Shown: positions 8,527 to 18,819 of the stretch, in pieces
Layout of the letters: the number at the start of each line of letters is the position of its first letter
How positions within the stretch are numbered: position 1 is the stretch's first letter
Assembly: GCF_000698595.1 (NCBI RefSeq)
Contig: NZ_JFHC01000003.1
Span: forward strand, 220,041 to 284,040
Source: Caballeronia glathei
GTDB lineage: Bacteria > Pseudomonadota > Gammaproteobacteria > Burkholderiales > Burkholderiaceae
Direction of reading: 5' to 3'
DNA length: 64,000 bases
Position numbers and translations under genes: made by a program
The notes under the pieces: generated by a model
Told to the model about the DNA's origin: nothing
Database searches by the model: none
Seen by the model: the letters and a program-made list of their open reading frames with translations, nothing else

Positions 8527-8685
8527 ATGGCTGAGTCAATGACGATCGCGCTGCTGGGTCTGGTTGTGCTTGTTCTTGCTGCAATACTGGTGGTCGAGCA
8601 TTACAGACGCGAACATCGCAGGAATCGGCAACTCCGTTGGCTGGACACGCATCCGATGCGGGACTGGGTGCATCGCAGGCCGTAA
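8527..8685 (+). CDS. Small single-pass membrane protein
   Basis: 52 residues. AAGGAG (8515-8520) sits 6 nt before ATG 8527, which fixes the start; the frame is open further upstream but without any site. One transmembrane helix (IALLGLVVLVLAAILVVEHY) is followed by a strongly basic tail (RREHRRNRQLRWLDTHPMRDWVHRRP), so the C-terminus should stay in the cytoplasm. I cannot assign a family. It is convergent with the outer-membrane protein gene that ends at 8744. Confidence 0.6.
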   Translation: MAESMTIALLGLVVLVLAAILVVEHYRREHRRNRQLRWLDTHPMRDWVHRRP

Positions 8686-8743
8686 GCGGCGCGCGCAAGC
8701 GCTCTGCACAATCAACCGGTGTCATTGCGCACATCGAAGCGGC

Positions 8744-9733
8744 TTAGTGATTGAACCATCGGTATTGCAGCGCGACCGAAAACGTCTGAAAGTTTCCGCC
8801 GACTCGCGTCGTGAGTCCGGTCGACCAGGCGAACTTCGCGGACCATTGCGTGGCGAGCGGAACGGATAGCGTGACGCCGTAGCGGACCGTGCGCTGCAGG
8901 TCCTGGCCCTCCACGCCATTGACGCTCGTCCTGCCGCCCGTGTAGTAGGTCACGTCCCCGGCGAGCCAGAGCCCGGGCTTCCAGCTATAGCCCGCGTGTC
9001 CCTGCAACACGGGCAGCGGGCTCTGGCTGCGCTGCCGGCCGCCGAAGAAGTTGTCGTTGTCGGTGAAGAACCATACGCCCGCGGCGCCTTCGAAAAACCA
9101 GTTGCCGAGCGGCTGTGACAACCCAATTTCGGGTTTGAACGACCAGCGGTTCGCGCCCACATTGATGAGCCGGGTCGGCACGTACTGGCCGGTGGGCGCC
9201 ACTACGCTCAAACTGGCCCCGAGGGTCGTGCCCTGGTCGTACCGGGAGAATTGGTCGGGTGTGAGCGCCGGGCCGCCCAGAAGCATCACGGCAAACCTGA
9301 ACCGCAGGTCGCCGAGTCCTGCGCGGTGGGCGCTCCCGGGCGTCCCCTCGACGTTCCCCGTCAGGTTGGCTTCCGCAAAAGGCGCCAGCATCGCGAGGCT
9401 GGCCGTGTGTCCCGCTATGCCGAAGCTGTGCGAATAGCCTAGCGAATAGACGTTGATCTTCGCTTCGAGATCAGTAATCGGCAGCGACGGGTCGAGCAGC
9501 ACCTGCCCGCTGGAGCGGGCATAGCCTGCCACGATGAAATTCGTACCGATGGGAACGGCCGAATAGGCACGCGGTTCCATTTCCTGCGCGCCCGCCGATG
9601 CGGCCGCGACAAGCAGCATGCCGGCGCCGCAGCGCCGCACGCGCACGATGGCGTGCGCTGCCGGGCCGCGCTTCGGCAAGGAGCGGAGCCGGTCGGCGGG
9701 CTTCGGGCCGATCGACGCTGCCGCTATTGCCAT
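8744..9733 (-). CDS. MetA-pathway-of-phenol-degradation type outer-membrane protein
   Basis: 329 residues. An Arg-rich start precedes a signal sequence (CGAGMLLVAAASAGAQ). The mature part begins MEPRAYSAVPIGTNFIVAGYARSSG and continues as alternating beta strands with aromatic girdles, ending in QTFSVALQYRWF, a typical outer-membrane C-terminal strand. The pattern GDLRFRFAVMLLGGPAL and APTGQYVPTRLINVGANRWSFKPEIG fits the Phenol_MetA_deg (COG4313) family of presumed outer-membrane beta-barrels. The substrate is not known, and no aromatic degradation genes are adjacent. Confidence 0.8.
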   Translation of the reverse strand: MAIAAASIGPKPADRLRSLPKRGPAAHAIVRVRRCGAGMLLVAAASAGAQEMEPRAYSAVPIGTNFIVAGYARSSGQVLLDPSLPITDLEAKINVYSLGYSHSFGIAGHTASLAMLAPFAEANLTGNVEGTPGSAHRAGLGDLRFRFAVMLLGGPALTPDQFSRYDQGTTLGASLSVVAPTGQYVPTRLINVGANRWSFKPEIGLSQPLGNWFFEGAAGVWFFTDNDNFFGGRQRSQSPLPVLQGHAGYSWKPGLWLAGDVTYYTGGRTSVNGVEGQDLQRTVRYGVTLSVPLATQWSAKFAWSTGLTTRVGGNFQTFSVALQYRWFNH

Positions 9734-9801
9734 GGCCTAGACCCCCGATCGTATGCATCGTGCGGCGGGAGCGCGCCTGCGCCGGCGATCGCGGCGCCTG
9801 G

Positions 9802-10428
9802 CTACCCTCCGTTGGCAAGCTGCTGATTTCGCTGGGTCAGGAACGTGAGCAGACCGTCGATTCCTTGCTGCGCGATCAGATCAGCAAATTGCTGCTTGTA
9901 CACTTGAACGAGCCACGCGCCGAGTATGTTGATGTCGTAGACGCGCCACCCCTGCGGCGTCTTGTACAGGCGATAGTCGAGTTCCACCGGCGATCCGTTG
10001 TTGATGATCGTCGAGCGTACGACGACGTCCGTATCGGCGGGCGATGCGCGGAACGGCTGATAGGTGACCTCCTGATCGCGCACTTGCGCGAGCGCGCCCG
10101 AATACGTGCGTATCAGAAGCAGCTTGAATTGCGCGGTGATCTCCTCTCGCTGCTTTGGCGTCGCCGAATTCCAGTACCGGCCCATGACGAGGCGCGTCGT
10201 GCGATTGAAATCGATATACGGAAGAATCTTCTCGTTGACGAGCTCGGTGATGCGGACCAGATTGCCGGACTGAATTTCCTTGTCGCCCTTGATCCGGTCG
10301 AGCACGTCCTGCGTGACCGTCCTGACCATGCCGTCCGGCGTGCTCATGTCTTGCGACTGACCCGCTGCCCCTTCGACAAAGCCCACCAATAGTGCGAAAA
10401 CCCAAAGTCTTAACAGATTGCTTAGCAT
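9802..10428 (-). CDS. MlaC/Ttg2D-family phospholipid-binding periplasmic protein
   Basis: 208 residues. The signal peptide (LLRLWVFALLVGFVEGAAGQ) is followed by the MlaC core: PDGMVRTVTQDVLDRIKGD, KILPYIDFNRTTRLVMGRYW, TPKQREEITAQFKLLLIRTYSGAL, then GWRVYDINILGAWLVQVYKQQF. The family carries phospholipid between the outer-membrane MlaA and the inner-membrane MlaFEDB complex. Here the gene is alone, with no mlaEFD or mlaA next to it, so it may be an extra copy or serve a different lipid pathway. CAGGTG precedes the ATG. Confidence 0.85.
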   Translation of the reverse strand: MLSNLLRLWVFALLVGFVEGAAGQSQDMSTPDGMVRTVTQDVLDRIKGDKEIQSGNLVRITELVNEKILPYIDFNRTTRLVMGRYWNSATPKQREEITAQFKLLLIRTYSGALAQVRDQEVTYQPFRASPADTDVVVRSTIINNGSPVELDYRLYKTPQGWRVYDINILGAWLVQVYKQQFADLIAQQGIDGLLTFLTQRNQQLANGG

Positions 10429-10569
10429 GTCACCTGCCGGAAGAATGGCGGATCAGGGCGTTGCGCATCGACCGCTCGCCGGTTGATCCCGGCCAGACGA
10501 GCAGCGCGCGGGATGCCCGGGAGCCCGGCGGTGCTCGGCCGGACACCCGCGCGCTGGTTGCATCCGGCT

Positions 10570-10896
10570 TCAGTGATGCTCGAAAAGTTTGATCTGGCCG
10601 CTCTTCGACAAGTCATGAACCTTGGTCTTGAACAAGGTCTTGGGCGTCTTCTTGCACTCGCCCACGATGACGCCGATCGGCTGCGCGGTATCGACCACCA
10701 TGGTATCGGTTTCCTTGACTCCGAGCTTGTCGACGCCGGCTGCCCAGTAGACGAGCGTCGGCTGGTATTCCGATGCGACCGCGACGAAATCCTCGCAGGT
10801 CATTTTCGATGGCTTCATCGGCGCGGACGTTTGCGCCCAGGCGGGCAGCGCGAGGCTAAGGCCCGCGATGAGGGTGCCGATAAGGGTGCGTCTCAT
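10570..10896 (-). CDS. HdeA-family acid-stress periplasmic chaperone
   Basis: 108 residues from ATG 10896, chosen because AAGGAG lies 6 nt upstream; the frame is open to 10974. The signal peptide MRRTLIGTLIAGLSLALPAWA is followed by the HdeA core MTCEDFVAVASEYQPTLVYWAAG and GVIVGECKK. The two Cys (in TCEDF and GECKK) match the disulfide pair that holds HdeA folded. Known members are small periplasmic chaperones that unfold at low pH and prevent aggregation of other proteins. No hdeB or acid-resistance genes are adjacent. Confidence 0.83.
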   Translation of the reverse strand: MRRTLIGTLIAGLSLALPAWAQTSAPMKPSKMTCEDFVAVASEYQPTLVYWAAGVDKLGVKETDTMVVDTAQPIGVIVGECKKTPKTLFKTKVHDLSKSGQIKLFEHH

Positions 10897-11147
10897 GTTG
10901 CTCTCCTTGGGGATGGATGCTGAGCGTGCGTCGACCACCCCGAGGAGTATTGCCACGGCAACCGCAAAGAACAATTGGACCTTGGTCCAATATGCGCGCG
11001 GCTTGTGCCGGCCCTCGGAAGATCCGCAATCGTGGAATCGTCATAAGGAATCGAAGCGGTGCGCGCAGCCCCGATTCGCGCATCGCGGGCATCGGCAACG
11101 AGCCTGTACGCGACGCAGTACAAGACGGACATGCCGCCCGAGCGGCA

Positions 11148-12350
11148 TTACTCGCGCGATGCCACGAGCGATTGCACGCCGCGAATGCTGCTGCGGTTGT
11201 TCCAGTGCAGATCGTCGAGATTTCTGAGCCGCAGGTTCGGCGCACGCTCGAACAGCGCGGCAAGCGACGTTTCGAGTTCGAGCAGCGCGAGCCGGGCGCC
11301 GAGGCAATAGTGGATGCCGCCGCCGAACGACAGCAGGCGGCCGTGGTCGTCCCGCTCGATGTCGAGCGTGTCGGGATCATCGAAACGCGCCGGGTCCCGG
11401 TTGGCCGCACCGATCGATGCAAAAAGCGCGGTATCGCGGGCAAGCTTCACACCCGCGATTTCCACGTCCTCCGAGACGACCCGGGTCACCATCTGCACCG
11501 AGCCGTCATAGCGGATGCATTCTGCGACGGCCTTGGGCATCAGCGACGGATTGTTTTTCAGTTTCTCCAGTTGCGCGGGATTGCGGTGCAGCGAAACAAG
11601 CGCGTTGCCGATCATGTTCGACGTGGTCTCGTGGCCGGCCGCGAAGAGCAGGATGACGTTGGACACTATTTCGTCGTTCGTCAGGGGTTCGCTTTCGTCG
11701 CTGAGCGTAGCCAGTTTCGAAATCAGGTCGTCGCCCGGGTTCGCGCGGCGCTCGTTCACCATTGCCGAAAAATAGTCCTGAAGGACGCGCGTGGCTTCCT
11801 TTGCGGCGTGCAGGCGATCGGCGTCGAGCGGCGCGATATCGAGGGTGCTCGTGAGCGGGCCGGTCGCCCGGCGGAGCATGTCCGCGTTTTCGAGGGGAAT
11901 GTCGAGGAGACCGCAGATGATCCTGACCGGCAACGGCGCGGCGAAATCGCGGATCAGATCGATGTTCCCGCCGGAAGGGAACGCATCGATCAGACGGTGC
12001 GCGGAGTCGACCGAGAGGTCGCGAAGCTTTTCGATCTGCCGCGCGTTGAACGCTTGCGTGAGCGGGTCGCGCAGGCGCGTGTGCGAGGGTGGATTGAGCA
12101 TCAGGAACGTGCGCGCCATCGCCTGAAACGAGCGCTCGTTCGTTGCGGCCTCGCCGTAGCGGGCGCGAATGCTCTTGTTGAAGTCCTTGCCCAGCCGCCG
12201 GTCGAGCAACATGGCTTCCGTTACGGCGTAGCGTCCGGTGAGCATCGTCCGGGGTCCCATCTGCACGAACGGACCGGCCGCGCGGAGTTCCTCATACATC
12301 GGATAGGGATTGGCGATAAATGCGGGCGACGAGAGATCGCTGAGTTTCAT
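11148..12350 (-). CDS. Cytochrome P450
   Basis: 400 residues, typical of soluble bacterial class I P450s. Visible: the I-helix oxygen-activation motif AGHETT at 238-243, the K-helix ExxR as ECIR at 277-280, and the heme-binding loop FGGGIHYCLGARLA with the iron-ligand Cys at 349. No membrane anchor. It needs a ferredoxin and reductase, and neither gene is nearby, so redox partners must be encoded elsewhere. LNPPSHTRLRDPL is the usual C-helix motif. The substrate is unknown. There is no linked regulator except the general context. Confidence 0.93.
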   Translation of the reverse strand: MKLSDLSSPAFIANPYPMYEELRAAGPFVQMGPRTMLTGRYAVTEAMLLDRRLGKDFNKSIRARYGEAATNERSFQAMARTFLMLNPPSHTRLRDPLTQAFNARQIEKLRDLSVDSAHRLIDAFPSGGNIDLIRDFAAPLPVRIICGLLDIPLENADMLRRATGPLTSTLDIAPLDADRLHAAKEATRVLQDYFSAMVNERRANPGDDLISKLATLSDESEPLTNDEIVSNVILLFAAGHETTSNMIGNALVSLHRNPAQLEKLKNNPSLMPKAVAECIRYDGSVQMVTRVVSEDVEIAGVKLARDTALFASIGAANRDPARFDDPDTLDIERDDHGRLLSFGGGIHYCLGARLALLELETSLAALFERAPNLRLRNLDDLHWNNRSSIRGVQSLVASRE

Positions 12351-12702
12351 GCGCTGGCCTCATGTGTCGTGTAGAGGAGATTCATCGGCTACGCTCATGG
12401 AAACAGCGGGCAGGCGGCGCTTATTCCGTCTTTCGGTATTCCCGCGATTTGGTATTTCCGCCATCCGGTATTTCGGCATTTTGGCGATGTGGCAGGAATG
12501 AATGCCGCCGCTCAGGCGTTACAGGTGAACGACGACCGGCCGACGTTTGCGCATACGCGCCGCGCGGGCCGATCCTTCGTGCGGGCGGTTTGTCAATGGA
12601 TTCCGGTGTGATTCGCTCCATGCGCGGACCAAAGTCGGCGCGCGAAGACGTTGTCGATTCATGGCTGTTAAAATCGACGCTCTTGTTAACGGGTATCGCG
12701 TC
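12351..12702. other. Intergenic region with degenerate repeat
   Basis: About 350 bp between the divergent P450 and ProQ-type genes. It holds the 16-bp degenerate repeat at 12433-12481 and presumably both promoters. No gene with a supported start is seen. Confidence 0.45.
12433..12481. repeat. Three degenerate tandem 16-17-bp units
   Basis: Units read TCGGTATTCCCGCGATT, TGGTATTTCCGCCATC and CGGTATTTCGGCATTT, a common pattern of YGGTATTYCSGC. Directly repeated sites of this spacing (about 1.5 helical turns) upstream of two divergent genes could be protein-binding sites, or simply slippage. Confidence 0.4.
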
Positions 12703-13341
12703 ATGGGTTTCGAACAACTGGCTGGACTGAAAGAGCAACTCGCCAAACAGGCGGAGGAAGCCAAGGCGAAGAGCAAGCCGCCGCGCGCACCTCGGCCCGC
12801 ACGGCCCGCCCCCCGGCCCGCGCGACCGGTCAAGGCAGAGCCAGTGGACCCGGTCGTGCATACGATCGGCAAGCTGCAGAAGCGTTTCCCGCACGCGTTT
12901 CCGAAGAATCCGTCGCCCAAGGTGCCGCTCAAGGTCGGTATCTTCGAGGACCTGATGGCCGTTGCGCCGGAACTCGCGCTCAGCGAAGCGGAACTGCGCG
13001 AAGCGATCAAGACCTGGTGCCGGGGCAGCCGCTACTGGACGAGCCTGGTCGAAGACGCTGTCCGCGTGAACCTGGCGGGTGACGAGGCGGGGCGCGTGTC
13101 GTCCGTCGACGCGGCCCGCGCGCGGCATCTGGAGAAGAAGCGCGCCGCGAGGTCGGGGTCGAAGGCACAAGCCGTTGCGAAGACACCGGCGGCCACGGCT
13201 GCACCGGCGGCACCGGTTGCACCGGCGGCACCGGTTGCACCGGTGGCCACGGCCAAACCGGCGGCCCCGGCCACACCAGCTGCACCCGCAGCCACGGCCA
13301 CACCCGCGGCCACACCCGCGGCCGCGACGGCACAGGAATAG
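12703..13341 (+). CDS. ProQ/FinO-domain RNA-binding protein with Ala/Pro repeat tail
   Basis: 212 residues from ATG 12703 (MGFEQLAGLKEQ). ATG 12661 in frame is an alternative, and neither has a strong ribosome-binding site. A basic linker (PPRAPRPARPAPRPARPVK) leads to the ProQ/FinO domain at about 50-125: VHTIGKLQKRFPHAFPKN, LKVGIFEDLM, LREAIKTWCRGSRYWTSLVEDAVRVNL. The C-terminal 60 residues are APVAP/ATPAA low complexity encoded by imperfect DNA repeats. ProQ-family proteins bind structured small RNAs and mRNA 3' ends and act as global RNA chaperones. The tail length may vary between strains through slippage. Confidence 0.87.
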   Translation: MGFEQLAGLKEQLAKQAEEAKAKSKPPRAPRPARPAPRPARPVKAEPVDPVVHTIGKLQKRFPHAFPKNPSPKVPLKVGIFEDLMAVAPELALSEAELREAIKTWCRGSRYWTSLVEDAVRVNLAGDEAGRVSSVDAARARHLEKKRAARSGSKAQAVAKTPAATAAPAAPVAPAAPVAPVATAKPAAPATPAAPAATATPAATPAAATAQE

Positions 13342-13375
13342 CGGCCCGGTGCGAAGGGCGTGCGCGGCGCGCCAG

Positions 13376-14542
13376 TTAGTCGGCCGCCGTTGCGAGTCCG
13401 GGACTGCGCACGGCCTTCCCGCCGACGAGACACACGATCACCGCCGCCGCGACCAGCACGAACAACGCAAGGCGCAAGCCGATGAAACCCGCGCCAAGTC
13501 CGATCAATGGCGGGCCGACCAGAAAGCCCGCATAGCCTGCCGTCGCCGCCATCGATACACCGACCGCCGGCGTCACCGTCGAGCGGCCGGCCGCGCTGAA
13601 AATGACGGGAACGATGTTCGCGAGGCCGACGCCGACGAGAGCGAATCCCGCGCACGCCGTCAGAACGCTCGGAAAGCCGAGCACCAGCGCGAGCCCGATC
13701 GCCGCGACCAGCCCGCCCAGTGCCACCACCGTGCTCGGACCGAACCGCCGGACCGACACGTCGCCGACGATTCGGCACGCCGCCATCGAAAACGCAAACG
13801 CCGAGTAGCCGAGCGCGGCCGCGCTCGCTTCTCCGTTCAAGGCCGAGCGCAGGAAGACGGCGCTCCAGTCGGCCACCGCGCCTTCGACCATCATGCACAG
13901 GAACGCGAGCGCGGCGAGCTTCATCACGCCCGCGCCCGGCAGCGCGAGGCCGCCGGCGGGCTCGCTGTGGCGCGCGCCGAGGTCCCGCAACGCGAGGAGG
14001 GCGGCTGCAAGCACGATTGCGCCGATGAAGACATCGGGCAGCACGAGCCCCGCCGCGACGCCGCCGCCCCATTTCTGGATCATCGCGCCGGTTGCCGCGC
14101 CGAGCAGGCCGCCCGCGCTCCAGGCGGCATGAAACGAGGACATGATCGGCGAGTGCCATTTCGCTTCGATGGTGCTCGCATGCCCGTTCATCGATACGTC
14201 GAGCGCGCCGTTCGCCGCCCCGAGCGCGAGCAGCACGAGGCATAGCGAGAACAGATCCGGCACGAACGCGGGCAGCGGCAGCGCAATGGCGAACGCCGCC
14301 CCGAGCAGCGCGGTGGTCCGGCCGCTTCCGAAGCGGGGCGCGAGCCGTCCGGCCAGCGGCATCGCGATGATGGCGCCGAGCGCGAACGCGAACAGCGCGA
14401 TGCCGAGCGCGGTATCGCTGAGCGACAGGCTCTCCTTGATCCGCGGCACCTCGACGGCCCAGGCGCCGATCCCGAAGCCGTTGGCGAGAAACACCGCGAG
14501 GGTCGCAATACGTTCCTTGAGGGGCTTCATGAGCGGCTTCAT
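13376..14542 (-). CDS. MFS transporter, FucP/YbjJ-like
   Basis: 388 residues from ATG 14542, which overlaps the DeoR stop codon by 4 bp (ATGA), so the two genes are translationally coupled. Twelve hydrophobic segments are seen, with the MFS loop GRLAPRFGSGRTTALLG between helices 2 and 3. The sequence ANGALDVSMNGHASTIE is characteristic of the YbjJ-like sugar-type MFS group. It should be an inner-membrane proton-driven transporter. Because its partner is a DeoR regulator, a sugar or sugar derivative is a reasonable guess, but no catabolic gene is adjacent. ATG 14530 is an alternative start. Confidence 0.85.
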   Translation of the reverse strand: MKPLMKPLKERIATLAVFLANGFGIGAWAVEVPRIKESLSLSDTALGIALFAFALGAIIAMPLAGRLAPRFGSGRTTALLGAAFAIALPLPAFVPDLFSLCLVLLALGAANGALDVSMNGHASTIEAKWHSPIMSSFHAAWSAGGLLGAATGAMIQKWGGGVAAGLVLPDVFIGAIVLAAALLALRDLGARHSEPAGGLALPGAGVMKLAALAFLCMMVEGAVADWSAVFLRSALNGEASAAALGYSAFAFSMAACRIVGDVSVRRFGPSTVVALGGLVAAIGLALVLGFPSVLTACAGFALVGVGLANIVPVIFSAAGRSTVTPAVGVSMAATAGYAGFLVGPPLIGLGAGFIGLRLALFVLVAAAVIVCLVGGKAVRSPGLATAAD

Positions 14543-15333
14543 GACGGCACGACCATGACGGAGCCGCACGCCGCTTCGAGTTGCGCCAGCCGGTCGGCGG
14601 GCAGTCCGGCTTCGATGATCAGGCAGTCCACCGCCGCCGCCTGCGCGACCACGAACGGCGCCGCGGTCATCAGCTTCTCGGAGGTCATCGCGATGGCGAC
14701 CTGGCCGCTTGCCCGCACCATCGCCCGCTTGAGTTCGGCGTCGTCGGCGTCGAAGGCGGCGACTCCTTCCGCGGGATCGAACGCGCAGGCGCCGAGGAAG
14801 CACAGGTCGGCCCTGATCTGCTGGATTTGCAGCAACGCGGTTGCGCCGACCGAGCCGGCCACGCGAGCGCCGACGCGCCCGCCAATGAGGATGACGTCGA
14901 ATCCCGGCCGGTCGAGCAGCCGGACGCACGCTTCGGGCGAGTTCGTGACGACCGTCAGATCGGCGTTGTCCGGCAGCGCCTCTGCGATCGCGGCGTTGGT
15001 CGAGCCGGCGTCGAGCAGCACGACCTGCGACGGCCGCACGATCGACGCCGCGGCGCGCGCAAGGCGCGCCTTGCGGTCGATCGCTTCGCGCATGCGCGTC
15101 GAGGCGGGCGTCCCGGCGGGCGACACGAGCACGGCGCCGCCGTAGACGCGCTTGCAGTGCCCCGCGCTCGCCAGCTCGCGCAAGTGCCGGCGGATGGTGT
15201 GCTCGGACGTATCGAACTGGGCCGCCAGCTCAGACGCCAGCACGCGGCCGTGCGTGCGCAGCCGCTCGAGAATCAGCCGTTCGCGTTCCTCGGGCAGAAG
15301 CCCGTCCATCGCATCCTGTCGCGTTCGTTGCAT
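14539..15333 (-). CDS. DeoR-family transcriptional regulator
   Basis: About 264 residues. The helix-turn-helix reads LPEERERLILERLRTHGRVLASELAAQFDTSEHTIRRHLRELASAG. The sugar-phosphate sensor domain (DeoRC) follows with VLLDAGSTNAAIAEAL, TVVTNSPE, VILIGGRV and FLGACAFDP. The frame extends to ATG 15375, but that start falls between two putative operator palindromes. ATG 15333, or ATG 15309 with AGGA upstream, is more likely. DeoR regulators normally repress sugar catabolic operons and are released by a phosphorylated sugar. It is coupled to the MFS gene downstream and so probably regulates both. Confidence 0.85.
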   Translation of the reverse strand: MQRTRQDAMDGLLPEERERLILERLRTHGRVLASELAAQFDTSEHTIRRHLRELASAGHCKRVYGGAVLVSPAGTPASTRMREAIDRKARLARAAASIVRPSQVVLLDAGSTNAAIAEALPDNADLTVVTNSPEACVRLLDRPGFDVILIGGRVGARVAGSVGATALLQIQQIRADLCFLGACAFDPAEGVAAFDADDAELKRAMVRASGQVAIAMTSEKLMTAAPFVVAQAAAVDCLIIEAGLPADRLAQLEAACGSVMVVPS

Positions 15334-15357
15334 GGCTCGTTTTTGCTCGCTGGATAA

Positions 15358-15392
15358 TCGTTCATAAACGAGCATAAAGTATCGTAAACGAT
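15358..15392. promoter_or_regulatory. Paired inverted repeats upstream of the DeoR gene
   Basis: TCGTT-CATA-AACGA (15358-15371) and ATCGT-AA-ACGAT (15381-15392) lie side by side in an AT-rich stretch just before the DeoR reading frame. They share TCGT/ACGA half-sites. DeoR proteins bind repeated half-sites of this kind, so an autoregulatory operator is likely. Confidence 0.55.
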
Positions 15393-15513
15393 CGGAAGGT
15401 GCAAGTCAGCTTTTGGGGAACGGCGTTCGGGCGTGGGAGCGTCAATGACCGGGGGGTGGGAGCGGCCTGATCGATCGCGCGGAGCGTGTCTGATTGCAGA
15501 GATCGACCTCGCG

Positions 15514-15702
15514 TCAGCGACGGCCGCTGCGACCCCACACATAGCGCACCCAGCGCTGCCACCGGCTTTTTGGCGGGGAGGGCTCGCGTGCCGCCTGCGC
15601 TTCCCGGTCGCGCTCGACGCTCTTTCGCACCTGTTCGTGGATCTCGCGCATCGTCAGGCCGCCGGGACCTGTGAGCTTGTCGGGATCGGGCTTGTCTGCC
15701 AT
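15514..15702 (-). CDS. Small hypothetical protein
   Basis: 62 residues: MADKPDPDKLTGPGGLTMREIHEQVRK, then a charged helix and a basic/aromatic end (RWQRWVRYVWGRSGRR). No hydrophobic segment long enough for a membrane helix. The composition is that of a small cytoplasmic, possibly nucleic-acid- or membrane-surface-binding protein. No strong ribosome-binding site is seen, so coding is likely but not certain. Confidence 0.5.
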   Translation of the reverse strand: MADKPDPDKLTGPGGLTMREIHEQVRKSVERDREAQAAREPSPPKSRWQRWVRYVWGRSGRR

Positions 15703-15964
15703 GGGTCAGCCTGCATGTCGTGAGTCCGGTTCATCTTGAGCCACATCGCGGGTCGCGGCAAGCGAGCAGCACTGGCCGCAAAACTTGAAATCGACGGCCG
15801 CCCCCTCTATACCTCAATGGTCCGGGCACGGCCGTGCTTTCACCGTTCGATGGCGACGAACCGGTGCTGCCAAGCCGCCGCGCGATCCACCCGGACAGGA
15901 AGGTCAGACGAAGCAGAATCCATGCAGTTGCAGTCTCTGATCCTGACACCGAAAAGGAAAAACC

Positions 15965-17779
<1,815 letters not shown>

Positions 17780-17899
17780 GCACGCTCGAAACCCCGGACA
17801 GGCGCACGAAGGCGCCGATGTCACGGCCGGAACAGCAGGGTGCCGTTCCGGCGCAAGCAGCCCGCATTCGGCCCGGGCCAATTCATAACGGGGATATTC

Positions 17900-18541
17900 A
17901 TGCAGATTTACGGTCGGCGCAGTTCGATCAACGTCCAGAAGGTACTGTGGTGTCTCGCCGAACTCGGCTTCGACGAAGGACGCGATTTCGAGCGCATCGA
18001 AGCGGGCTTGCAGTACGGCGTGGTCGACACGCCCGAGTTTCTCGCCCTCAATCCGAACGGGCAGGTGCCGACGCTCGTCGACGGCGAACTGGTGCTGTGG
18101 GAATCGAATACGATCGTGCGCTATCTCGCGGCGTCGCGCGGCAACGACGCATTGCTGCCGCCCGCGCCCGCGGCCCGCGCCGACGTCGAGCGCTGGATGG
18201 ACTGGCAACTGGGCACGCTCTGGCCGATCCTGCGTGTCGCGTTTCTGGGTCTCACGCGAACGCCCGAGGCCGAGCGCAACTACGCGGCGATCAAGACTTC
18301 GCATCGAGAAGGGGCGCGCCTGCTTCGTATCGCGGATGGCGTGCTCGGCAAGCAGCCGTATCTTGCGGGCGCGGGCTTCACGGCCGCGGACATTTGCGTC
18401 GCGCTGGCGGCGACTCGCTGGTTCGACCTGGCAGGAACATTCTCCGATCTGCTCGGCGCCTATCCCGAGATGCCGGCATTGAGCGCCTGGCTGACGCGGG
18501 CGATGGATCGCGCGGCATATCGCAAGGCCGTGACGGCCTGA
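17900..18541 (+). CDS. Glutathione S-transferase
   Basis: 213 residues from ATG 17900, behind GGGGAT; the frame is open to 17840 without a better site. The N-terminal thioredoxin-like domain reads MQIYGRRSSINVQKVLWCLAELGF, with the Ser-containing catalytic stretch (RRSSINV) and the cis-Pro glutathione-binding loop NGQVPTLVDG followed by WESNTIVRYLA. The all-helical C-terminal domain has the N-capping pattern FTAADICVALAATRWF. It conjugates or transfers glutathione in the cytosol; its substrate is unknown. Confidence 0.92.
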   Translation: MQIYGRRSSINVQKVLWCLAELGFDEGRDFERIEAGLQYGVVDTPEFLALNPNGQVPTLVDGELVLWESNTIVRYLAASRGNDALLPPAPAARADVERWMDWQLGTLWPILRVAFLGLTRTPEAERNYAAIKTSHREGARLLRIADGVLGKQPYLAGAGFTAADICVALAATRWFDLAGTFSDLLGAYPEMPALSAWLTRAMDRAAYRKAVTA

Positions 18542-18555
18542 ACGATCCGGTTCTT

Positions 18556-18580
18556 CTCCTCTCCTCTCCTCTCCTCTCCT
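18556..18580. repeat. Pentanucleotide repeat (CTCCT)5
   Basis: Five perfect copies of CTCCT lie in the gap between the GST gene (ends 18541) and the next LysR gene. The strand is pure pyrimidine. A simple repeat like this can slip during replication. It is outside any coding frame and 240 bp from the LysR start. Confidence 0.8.
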
Positions 18581-18819
18581 CTTCGCAGCAGCACCGCCCG
18601 GACGGATTCGCACCCGGGCGGCGGCTCGTTCGTGCCGCCATGCGCCGCAAGGCAACGGGGCCCGTCGCACCGGATCACCCCGGTTACGGATAGACTACGC
18701 AATCGCGGCGATGCAGGGTTCCGGCAAGGCAGTGGACGGAACCCGCTCTGCGCCCCGGCAAGCAACCCGCGGCCGGCTACAGGAACGGCTTCTTTACCCA
18801 TTACCACGAGGACCCACGC

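Noticed and set aside
13195..13325. GC-rich tandem repeats as a possible CRISPR or mobile repeat
   Set aside because: They code for the in-frame Ala/Pro tail of the ProQ/FinO-type protein; there are no unique spacers.
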